From an uncultured Rubrobacteraceae bacterium (GTDB taxonomy: Bacteria > Actinomycetota > Rubrobacteria > Rubrobacterales > Rubrobacteraceae): 49,767 bases of DNA. Of this stretch, positions 43,723 through 49,767 are shown one piece after another. Below the pieces are notes generated by a model. That model worked only from the letters and a program-made list of their open reading frames with translations. It ran no database searches and had not been told where the DNA came from. Position 1 is the stretch's first letter. The number at the start of each line of letters is the position of its first letter. The position numbers were made by a program, and so were the translations under genes. The stretch spans positions 1 to 49,767 of the forward strand of contig CADCVI010000042.1 in NCBI GenBank assembly GCA_902806105.1, given 5' to 3'.

Positions 43723-44538
43723 CTAGACTACCTCGCGGCCCATCGCGCTGGCGAAGGGTCGGAGGCTCTCCTGAAGGCCCATGAGCTCATCGACGTGGAG
43801 CGCCTGCTCCGCGTCGCACAGGGCGGTCTGGGGCTCGTGGTGGGACTCGACGATCAGGCCGTCCGCCTCGGCCGCGACGCTCGCCTTGCTTAGCGGCACC
43901 ACGAGGTCGCGCCGCCCCGCCGCGTGGGACGGATCCACGATCACCGGCAGGTCGGTGAGCCTCTTCGCCACGATCACGGCCGAGAGGTCGAGCGTGAAGC
44001 GCGTGCTCGTCTCGAAGGTCCGGATGCCCCGCTCGCACAGGACAACGTTCTCCCCGCCCGCCGCGGTGATGTACTCGGCGGCGAGGATCCACTCCTCGAC
44101 GGTCGCCGCGAAGCCGCGCTTGAGGACGACGCCGTGATCCGTCCCGGCGATCGCCGAGCCCACGGCCTTCAAGAGCGCAAAGTTCGCCATGTTGCGCGCC
44201 CCGATCTGCAAGACCTGCGCGTGCTCCATGACGAGCCCTATATCGGCGGGGTCGAGGACCTCGGTGACGGCCTTGAGGCCGAGGTCGCCGGAGACCTCGG
44301 AGAGGATCCTGAGCCCCTCTTCCCCGAGGCCCTGGAACGAGTAGGGGGAGGTTCGCGGCTTGAAGGCGCCGCCCCGGACGTAAGAGAACCCGGCCTGCTT
44401 CACGGCTTTTGCCGAGGCCACAAACTGGTCGTAGCTCTCGACCGTGCACGGGCCCGCGACCACGCGGAAGGTGCCCGCCTGGATCATCCCGTTTCTCGTC
44501 TTCGACCCGGTCTTTACGCCGCTCTCGGTGATATCCAC
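43723..44538 (-). CDS. aroF: DAHP synthase (3-deoxy-7-phosphoheptulonate synthase)
   Basis: 271 residues of the AroA-beta type: [54 protein letters not shown] and [15 protein letters not shown]. It catalyses the first step of the shikimate pathway from PEP and erythrose-4-phosphate. The N-terminal ferredoxin-like regulatory domain found in some homologues is missing. A separate chorismate mutase gene lies immediately upstream (2 bases between), as if a fused CM-DAHP synthase were split, so feedback control may come through a complex of the two. Confidence 0.94.
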   Translation of the reverse strand: MDITESGVKTGSKTRNGMIQAGTFRVVAGPCTVESYDQFVASAKAVKQAGFSYVRGGAFKPRTSPYSFQGLGEEGLRILSEVSGDLGLKAVTEVLDPADIGLVMEHAQVLQIGARNMANFALLKAVGSAIAGTDHGVVLKRGFAATVEEWILAAEYITAAGGENVVLCERGIRTFETSTRFTLDLSAVIVAKRLTDLPVIVDPSHAAGRRDLVVPLSKASVAAEADGLIVESHHEPQTALCDAEQALHVDELMGLQESLRPFASAMGREVV

Positions 44539-44540
44539 TC

Positions 44541-44837
44541 CTACCCCGAAGACCCTTCGCGCTGCATCTCTATGTCGCGGATGCGGTGCAGGATCAGCTC
44601 GAAGATCTCGCGCATGGAAGAGTCGTAGATCGGACCCTCGTTCTGCTCGGCGACGCGCCTGAGGATCTCCTCCTCGCGCTTCGGGTCGAAGAGCTGCTTC
44701 CCCGATGCCGCCTTCGCGGCGACGACCTCCTGCACGAGACGCGCCCGCTCGTTCAGGATGCGGACGAGCTGGAGGTCCACGGCGTCTATCTTCTCCCTGA
44801 GCTCCCGGACGCCGCCCTCTGTCTCAGCACCTTCCAT
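44541..44837 (-). CDS. aroQ: AroQ-type chorismate mutase
   Basis: 98 residues of all-helical AroQ type: [20 protein letters not shown] (first helix with the active-site Arg), [21 protein letters not shown] and [20 protein letters not shown]. It converts chorismate to prephenate. Its ATG lies 9 bases after a -10 box with no RBS, so the transcript is probably leaderless. It leads the DAHP synthase gene and is divergent from the hisC-tyrA pair, which uses prephenate. Confidence 0.92.
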   Translation of the reverse strand: MEGAETEGGVRELREKIDAVDLQLVRILNERARLVQEVVAAKAASGKQLFDPKREEEILRRVAEQNEGPIYDSSMREIFELILHRIRDIEMQREGSSG

Positions 44838-44846
44838 AGGCCCCCG

Positions 44847-44875
44847 ATTCTATAAGTGCCCGGAACATAAGGCAA
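44847..44875 (-). promoter_or_regulatory. Leaderless promoter of aroQ-aroF
   Basis: On the minus strand TTGCCT (44875-44870), a 17-base spacer and TAGAAT (44852-44847) precede the ATG by 9 bases. Confidence 0.6.
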
Positions 44876-44962
44876 ACAGTTGCGAGCACGCACGACGCGA
44901 GAAGACCGTTGAAAGCCCCCCGAAAGAGGACTAGGCTATTCCACGCGGACGAACGAAGACCG

Positions 44963-44985
44963 GGCCGGCCGATACACTGCCGGCC
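44963..44985. promoter_or_regulatory. Dyad over the -10 box of hisC-tyrA
   Basis: GGCCGGC (44963-44969) and GCCGGCC (44979-44985) form a perfect inverted repeat around CGATACACT, which contains the TACACT -10 candidate (44973-44978). It could be an operator or a short hairpin. Confidence 0.35.
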
Positions 44986-44998
44986 GTAAGGAGAGCGC

Positions 44999-46054
44999 TT
45001 GAGATTCCGAGCAGAGCTGGACCCCCTCAGGGCATACGTCCCCCCGAAGTCCTGGAGGATGGCGGCCGAGGGGACGGACGAGAACCGCTACGCGAAGCTG
45101 ACCTCCAACGAGCTCGCCTTCGGGCCGCTCCCCGAGGCCTCCGCGGCCCTCGCCGAGGTGCTGCCCCGCGCCAACCGCTACCCGGACAGCCACGTCTCGC
45201 GGCTCCGCCAGGCGATAGCCGACGCCAACCCAGGGGCCGAGCCGGGGAACATCCTCGTGGGCAACGGGTCGAGCGAGGTCCTGTTCAACGCGCTCCAGTT
45301 ACTTCCCCCCGGCGGCGAGGTCGTCTTCCCCTGGCCGTCGTTCAGCCTCTACCCGACGGTCTGCGCCGTCCTTGGCATGACCGCCCGCCCGGTGCCCCTG
45401 GACGAGCGGAGCGAGATGGACGCCGGGGCGCTGCTCTCCGCCGTCGGGCCGCAGACGCGCGCCATGATCCTGTGCAACCCCAACAACCCGAGCGGCACGT
45501 ACCTCCCCCTCGACGAGGTGCGCCGCCTGGCCGACGGGCTGCCCGACGACGTGCTCCTGATCCTGGACGAAGCCTACGTGGAGTTCGTGGACGACCCGAC
45601 CTACGCAGGGTCGCACACGCTGGGCCTGGAGCGTGAGAACGTCCTCGTCGCGCGCACGTTCTCCAAGGCCCACGGCCTGGCGGGCCTGAGGGTCGGCTAC
45701 GGCATCGCCTCCGCCGGGATCGCCGACTACGCCGAACGCGTCAGGTTCCCGGTCTCCGTCAACCTGGCCGGGCAGGTCGCGGCCACGGCCTCGATGCTCG
45801 CCCTCGAAAAGGTCCGCGAGCGGGCGGAGTTCGTGATCCGGGAGCGTAAGCGGCTGCAGGACGCCTTCGAGGAGGCGCGTCTCCCGTTCATCCCGTCCCA
45901 GGGCAACTTCATAATGGTCGGTTTCGAGGCCGCGGACTTCGAGCGCGCGGGCGTCCTCGTGCGCGAGGGCGAGGCGCTTGGCTACCCCGGCTGGAGCCGC
46001 GTGACGGTCGGGGATACCTGGGAGAACGACCGCGTAGTGGGAGCCCTCTCCTGA
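44999..46054 (+). CDS. hisC: Histidinol-phosphate/aromatic aminotransferase (HisC-like)
   Basis: 351 residues from a TTG start with AAGGAGAG upstream. It is a class I/II PLP enzyme with KLTSNELAFGPLPEA at the start, MILCNPNNPSGTYLP, ILDEAYVEFVDDP and the PLP Lys in SKAHGLAGLRVGYG. The family handles histidinol phosphate, but in this cluster it sits ahead of prephenate dehydrogenase and opposite chorismate mutase, so aromatic transamination for Tyr/Phe is a likely role. Its TGA overlaps the start of the next gene. Confidence 0.9.
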   Translation: MRFRAELDPLRAYVPPKSWRMAAEGTDENRYAKLTSNELAFGPLPEASAALAEVLPRANRYPDSHVSRLRQAIADANPGAEPGNILVGNGSSEVLFNALQLLPPGGEVVFPWPSFSLYPTVCAVLGMTARPVPLDERSEMDAGALLSAVGPQTRAMILCNPNNPSGTYLPLDEVRRLADGLPDDVLLILDEAYVEFVDDPTYAGSHTLGLERENVLVARTFSKAHGLAGLRVGYGIASAGIADYAERVRFPVSVNLAGQVAATASMLALEKVRERAEFVIRERKRLQDAFEEARLPFIPSQGNFIMVGFEAADFERAGVLVREGEALGYPGWSRVTVGDTWENDRVVGALS

Positions 46055-47103
46055 GCCGGACCCTCGGGGTCGTCGGCGTCGGCCTCATCGGCGGCTCGGT
46101 CGGGCTCGCGGCGCGGTCGAAGGGCTGGGAGGTGATCGGGGTGGACCGGCCGCAGGTCCTGGAGAAGGCTGCGGCGCTCGGCTCCATCGACCGCGCCTCC
46201 ACCCTCAAGGAGGTCCGGGACGCCGACCTGATCCTGCTGGCAGCCCCCATCTCGATGGTGGCGGACATCGTCGGCGACCTCGCCCCGACCGACGCCCTCG
46301 TGACGGACGCCGCCTCGGCGAAGACGAGGGTCGTCGGCGCCGCCGAGAAGGCCGGCCTCGGCCGCTTCGTCGGCGGACACCCCATGGCCGGGAGCCAGCT
46401 CTCCGGGGTCGAGCACGCGGGCGCGGGGCTCTTCCGCGGCGCCCGCTACTTTCTGACGCCGACGGAACGGACGGACCCGGAGGCTTACCGCGAGGTCGCC
46501 CGCTTCGTGCGCGAGGACCTCGGCGCCGTCCCCACGGCGGTCGAACCCGAGAAGCACGACCTGCTCATGGCCGCCCTCTCGCACCTGCCGCACCTCATGG
46601 CCGTCGCCCTCCTCAAGGTCGCCTCGGACATCTCCCCGGAGGCCCTCTCCTTCGCCGGCCCGTCCTTCCGCGACCTGACGCGCGTCGGCGCCTCGAGCCC
46701 CGCCCTGTGGTCCGACATCCTGGCCGAGAACGCCCCCGCGATAGACGAGGCCCTCGCCGCCTTCGCCGCCACCATGTCCGAGCTCGGCGACGAACTCCCC
46801 GACCGGCGCCGCATAGAAGACCGCTTCCACGCCGCCCGGGAGGCCTACGACGCCCTCGGAGGCATCCTCGTCGAGGGGAGCGGCCCGAACGCCGAGCTCG
46901 CCATCCCGGTGGAGAACCACCCCGGCGTCCTGGCCGAGGTCACGACCCTCATGGGCTCGAACAGCATAAACATCCTCGACCTCTACGTCCGCCACTCCAA
47001 CACCGAGCGCGCCGCCCTCGTCCTCACGATGGATGCCCGGGCGGCGGTAGAAGCGATGCAGCTTCTCCGCGGCGCGGGTTTCAGCGCGGACCTCGAGGGC
47101 TAG
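46051..47103 (+). CDS. tyrA: Prephenate dehydrogenase with ACT-like domain, CTG start
   Basis: 350 residues if read from CTG 46051. That codon overlaps the hisC stop (CTGA), has GGGAG seven bases upstream and keeps the NAD-binding LGVVGVGLIGGSVGLAA intact. The first ATG/GTG/TTG in frame is GTG 46132, which would cut off that motif. Other family features are ILLAAPISM, GGHPMAGSQLSGVEHA and FRGARYFLTP. The last 70 residues form an ACT-like domain (AIPVENHPGVLAEVTTLMG) for feedback by aromatic amino acids. The enzyme makes 4-hydroxyphenylpyruvate for tyrosine. Confidence 0.9.
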   Translation: MSRTLGVVGVGLIGGSVGLAARSKGWEVIGVDRPQVLEKAAALGSIDRASTLKEVRDADLILLAAPISMVADIVGDLAPTDALVTDAASAKTRVVGAAEKAGLGRFVGGHPMAGSQLSGVEHAGAGLFRGARYFLTPTERTDPEAYREVARFVREDLGAVPTAVEPEKHDLLMAALSHLPHLMAVALLKVASDISPEALSFAGPSFRDLTRVGASSPALWSDILAENAPAIDEALAAFAATMSELGDELPDRRRIEDRFHAAREAYDALGGILVEGSGPNAELAIPVENHPGVLAEVTTLMGSNSINILDLYVRHSNTERAALVLTMDARAAVEAMQLLRGAGFSADLEG

Positions 47104-47124
47104 GCCAGCCCGCAAGCCCTCCGG

Positions 47125-47580
47125 CTATACGCCGACCCTGCGGGCCATCTCCTCGAAGAGCCGGTCGCATTCCCCCTCCAGAACACCCCCGGTCGCCTCG
47201 AAGCCGCCGAAGGAGGAGCGCCGGGAGACCTCCTCGCACGGAAGGTCGATCTGGGGCAGCCCGAGCCGCTTGAGCGTCGCTACGGAGGTGCCGTAGACGA
47301 CGCGCGGAATGCCGCTCCACACGATGGCGCCGGAGCACATCGGGCAGGGCTCGGCCGTGGTGTACAGGACCGTACGTCCCCAGGAGACGCCGGGCCGTTC
47401 GCGGGCGAGGCGGATGATGGCGTCGGTCTCCCCGTGCAGCACCGGGCTCCCCTCCGCGTCGTTCAAGCCCTCGCCGAGGGTCTCGCCTGTTTCGGCATCC
47501 GCGATGACGCACCCGAAGGGGGCGGCGGGGTTGCCGCGCGCGATCTCCAGCGCCCGGCGCATGTACCGCTCGTGGTCCAT
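47125..47580 (-). CDS. Nucleoside/guanine deaminase-like zinc enzyme
   Basis: 151 residues from ATG 47580; the longer frame to 48066 overlaps the next gene and has no deaminase signature. The cytidine-deaminase fold is shown by HGETDAI (zinc His and catalytic Glu) and PCPMCSGAI (two zinc Cys). The N-terminus MDHERYMRRALEIARGNPAAPFGCVI and the later VWSGIPRVVYGTS are close to the CMP/guanine deaminase group. Guanine, cytosine or tRNA adenosine could be the substrate; the compact size and HGETDAI favour a free-base or nucleoside enzyme. Confidence 0.88.
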   Translation of the reverse strand: MDHERYMRRALEIARGNPAAPFGCVIADAETGETLGEGLNDAEGSPVLHGETDAIIRLARERPGVSWGRTVLYTTAEPCPMCSGAIVWSGIPRVVYGTSVATLKRLGLPQIDLPCEEVSRRSSFGGFEATGGVLEGECDRLFEEMARRVGV

Positions 47581-47582
47581 GC

Positions 47583-48479
47583 CTAGCGCTTCAGGAGCCC
47601 GCGGAAGGCGCCTTCGAGGTCCGGGTGGCGGTAGGCGTATCCCGTCTCCTTGAGGCGCTCGGGCTCCACCCGGGCGCTCGGGAGCAGCAGCTCGTCGGCG
47701 ACCTCGCCGAGCGCGAGCTTCGCGGCGGGGGCCGGGAGCGGGAAGAACGTCGGCCGGTTCAGGACGCGGCCGAGAACCTTCGTGAACTCGGCGTTCGTGG
47801 GCGCGTCGGGGGCGACGACGTTTACGGGGCCGCTCAGGGAATCCGTTTCTACGGCGTGAACCAAGGCCCCGACCACGTCGTCCAGGGTGACCCACGACCA
47901 GTACTGCCGACCGCTGCCGATCTTCCCGCCGAGCCCGAGCTTGAAGATGGGCAGCGTCTGCTTTAGAGCCCCGCCCTTCGTGGACAGCACGATCCCGATG
48001 CGCGGATGAACGACGCGTATCCCTGCCGCCCGCGCGGGCTCCGCCGCCGCCTCCCACTCCACGCACACCTTCGAGAGGAAAAGCTCCCCCGGCGGGCTGC
48101 TCTCCCTCAAAAGCTCGTTCCCCCGGTCGCCGTAGTACCCGATCGCCGAGGTCGAGACCATCACCCCCGGGGGCGTGCTCATGCCAGCGATCGTCCGGGC
48201 CAGCAGCCCCGTCCCCTGCACCCGGCTATCCAGGATGCGAGCCTTCTTCTCGGCGGTCCAGCGCCCCTCGGCTATCCCTTCCCCGGCGAGGTGCACCACG
48301 GCTCCTATGCCTTCTAGCCCCTCGGCCTCGATCGTCCCGGCCGCGGGGTCCCAACGCACCTCGTCCCGCCCACCACCGCCCGAACGGACGAGCCGCACCA
48401 CGCGATGCCCCTTCCCCCGAAGGGCCGACACCAGCTCCGTCCCGATGAGCCCAGTAGAACCGCTGACGAGTACGTCCAC
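47583..48479 (-). CDS. TIGR01777-family NAD-dependent epimerase (SDR)
   Basis: 298 residues from the GTG at 48479, chosen for GGGAGG six bases upstream; the frame is open to 48605 without support. The NAD loop is VSGSTGLIGTELVSALRG. The family marker AIGYYGDRG and the C-terminal ELLLPSARVEPERLKETGYAYRHPDLEGAFRGLL are present. Members are extended SDRs related to the cell-division inhibitor SulA-like (YfcH) group; their substrates are unknown. It ends 2 bases before the deaminase gene starts, so the two are probably co-transcribed. Confidence 0.9.
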   Translation of the reverse strand: MDVLVSGSTGLIGTELVSALRGKGHRVVRLVRSGGGGRDEVRWDPAAGTIEAEGLEGIGAVVHLAGEGIAEGRWTAEKKARILDSRVQGTGLLARTIAGMSTPPGVMVSTSAIGYYGDRGNELLRESSPPGELFLSKVCVEWEAAAEPARAAGIRVVHPRIGIVLSTKGGALKQTLPIFKLGLGGKIGSGRQYWSWVTLDDVVGALVHAVETDSLSGPVNVVAPDAPTNAEFTKVLGRVLNRPTFFPLPAPAAKLALGEVADELLLPSARVEPERLKETGYAYRHPDLEGAFRGLLKR

Positions 48480-48833
48480 CCAGAACCTCCCAAAAAGAAA
48501 ACCGGCGCCGTCTCCACACATGTTAACGCGTGGGACGTACGCCGGAAAAATAATAAGCCGGAGTCCCGCACTATCAATGGGGAAAGGGAAAGGAGGAGTT
48601 AGCACGAATCCCCGGCTGGACTATGTTCTACACGCACACATGTGCTTTGTCAAGTTTGGTCTTGATTTTCCCGACAGAAGCCGTGCTCCAGCGCACCGTA
48701 CAAGGGACGAAGCCCTTGGAGAACCCCGCAAGGGTACACCGATCCATTCACTATCGCTCGGGAACGTCACTCGTATCTCCAGAGGCGAGACAAGCCCTCT
48801 GCCAGTGTAGTAAGACCGGTCGGTTCTCGCTGA
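48480..48833. other. Gene-poor stretch
   Basis: No recognisable gene. It runs from the epimerase start to the visible beginning of the SDR fossil and is more AT-rich than the flanks, like the other gene-poor stretches. Confidence 0.4.
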
Positions 48834-49147
48834 ACACTTCTTGGCTCGGGCCTCGTGCTGTTCCTGCTAGCGAGCCTGCTCCTCGATGCGACGAAGGGGG
48901 TGGTACCTTCTCACGTCGTCAGGGTGGGTTCGGAATTGCACGAGAGGGAGAACCCGGACTTCGACGACCCCGGGCTCGCGCGCGACTGGAGCAGCAGGAG
49001 GCCTACGGCAAGTTCAAGCTGGCGAGCGTCATGTTTATCTACGAGCTCGCCAGGCGGCTGGACGGTCGGGGTGGTCGTGGACCCGGACGCCGGAACGGTG
49101 TTCCGGGGGCTGAACGAGGCTTTGCTCCGGCTCCCGCGGCCCGCTGA
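48834..49147 (+). pseudogene. Decayed short-chain dehydrogenase fragment
   Basis: Three successive frames read like the middle of a retinol-dehydrogenase-type SDR. The first, from 48834, gives LLASLLLDATKG then PSHVVRVGSELHERENPDFDD, as in the usual VNVSS...DFDD segment. The second gives AYGKFKLASVMFIYELARRL, holding the YxxxK catalytic pair (YGKFK). The third gives VVVDPDAGTVFRGLNEALL. A stop lies just before the first block, and the N-terminal NAD motif is not found. Two frameshifts and the truncation mark it as a pseudogene. Confidence 0.65.
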
Positions 49148-49245
49148 TCCAGATTTACGCTCGGGTCGTACAGGGGATGTGTCGGTTCCGCGGCGTGTAA
49201 AATCGCGCCGGTCGGCCCTCCCCATCCCGTACGGAAGGAACATCA

Positions 49246-49767
49246 TTGCGCTCGAAGTTCGGAGTCCCCTCTCTCACCGTGCTGCTCCTGGCCCTGCTCG
49301 TCTCCTGTGGCGGTGGCGGGAGCCCCGAGGCGGGCGAAGCTCGGACGTTCCCCGAGCTCGAAGAGGCGGCGAGGGGGACCACCGTCAACTTCTTCATGTA
49401 CGGCGGCGACGCCGCGACGAACGCCTACGTGGACGACTGGATCTCCCCGCGCCTCAAGGAGGAGTACGACATTACCCTCAAGCGTACCCCGGTCGGGGAC
49501 ACGGCCGAGGTCGTCAACAAGCTCCTCAACGAGAAACAAGCCGGCGACGACGAGGGGACCGTCGATCTGGTCTGGATCAACGGCGAGAACTTCTACACCG
49601 GCTCTCAGGCGAAGCTCTGGTTCGGCCCTTGGGCGGAGGACCTGCCGAACGCGAGGTACATCGACTGGGAGAGCCGGGAGATCAACACGGACTTCGGCAT
49701 CCCGGTGGATGGCTTCGAGGCCCCGTGGAGCCAGGCCCAGTTCGTAATGGTCTACGACTCGGCGAAG
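49246..49767 (+). CDS. ABC transporter substrate-binding lipoprotein (YnjB-like), 3' truncated
   Basis: Starts at TTG 49246 with AAGGAA upstream and runs off the right edge (174 codons visible). A lipoprotein signal peptide (SLTVLLLALLVSC, lipobox Cys21) is followed by a Gly-rich tether. The mature part has VNFFMYGGDAATNAYVDDW, VDLVWINGENFYTG and WAEDLPNARYIDW, which recall the YnjB family of extracellular solute-binding proteins. A TAAAAT box (49198-49203) may be its -10. Downstream permease and ATPase genes are expected outside the window. The substrate is unknown. Confidence 0.87.
   Translation, partial: MRSKFGVPSLTVLLLALLVSCGGGGSPEAGEARTFPELEEAARGTTVNFFMYGGDAATNAYVDDWISPRLKEEYDITLKRTPVGDTAEVVNKLLNEKQAGDDEGTVDLVWINGENFYTGSQAKLWFGPWAEDLPNARYIDWESREINTDFGIPVDGFEAPWSQAQFVMVYDSAK

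Noticed and set aside
1..49767. CRISPR array or complete insertion sequence
   Set aside because: No regular short repeats with spacers and no intact transposase with terminal inverted repeats were seen.

Overview
The window is about 50 kb of high-GC bacterial chromosome. Frequent GTG and TTG starts, several apparently leaderless promoters, a CysM/Mec/CysO-like cysteine operon, an actinobacterial-type ChdC (HemQ) and many large PAS sensor kinases suggest a deep-branching actinobacterium, probably Rubrobacter or a relative. The genus is an inference from gene style and gene order; no search was run.

Bases 1-16 kb form a signalling region. It holds a truncated NarL-type kinase with its LuxR-type regulator, a tiny secreted Cys/Trp peptide gene, an orphan LuxR-type regulator, a PhoB-type regulator divergent from a seven-PAS kinase, a YihY membrane protein, tRNA-Ser(GCT), a five-PAS kinase with its regulator, and a GAF/HD-GYP protein with a degenerate HisKA-like segment. 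From 15.5 to 18.1 kb the DNA is gene-poor. It holds a 59-residue zinc-ribbon gene, a decayed tyrosine-recombinase fragment and one membrane protein gene, which looks like an eroded insertion.

Bases 18-29.6 kb hold metabolic and accessory genes: a methyltransferase, a large membrane protein with a low-complexity tail, a ComB-like phosphatase, an aldo/keto reductase and ChdC. A protein-thiocarboxylate cysteine operon follows (CysM-like synthase, JAMM protease, MoaD/ThiS-like carrier, MoeB-rhodanese). Next come an AraC regulator, two small membrane proteins and a monooxygenase-like small protein.

Bases 29.7-43.7 kb mix envelope, stress and housekeeping genes. They include an OmpR/EnvZ-type pair, a group 2 sigma factor overlapping an HtrA-type protease, an MprF-type membrane protein, an EamA transporter, an M42 peptidase, a DUF3891 protein, a PAP2 phosphatase, RpiA and a cold-shock protein. 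A Ser/Thr kinase is followed in the same frame by a second HtrA protease.

Bases 43.7-49.8 kb carry a divergent aromatic amino acid cluster: chorismate mutase and DAHP synthase on one strand, a HisC-type aminotransferase and prephenate dehydrogenase on the other. A deaminase, a TIGR01777 epimerase, a decayed SDR gene and the start of an ABC-transporter lipoprotein follow.

The most unusual points are: the 51-residue secreted peptide ending CWIFCW between two regulators; a carrier protein whose Gly-Gly is masked by three residues beside its likely JAMM protease; two genes (tyrA and htrA) that need non-ATG/GTG/TTG starts to encode complete proteins; a long hairpin with a G-quadruplex motif in its loop; and fossils of an integrase and an SDR.
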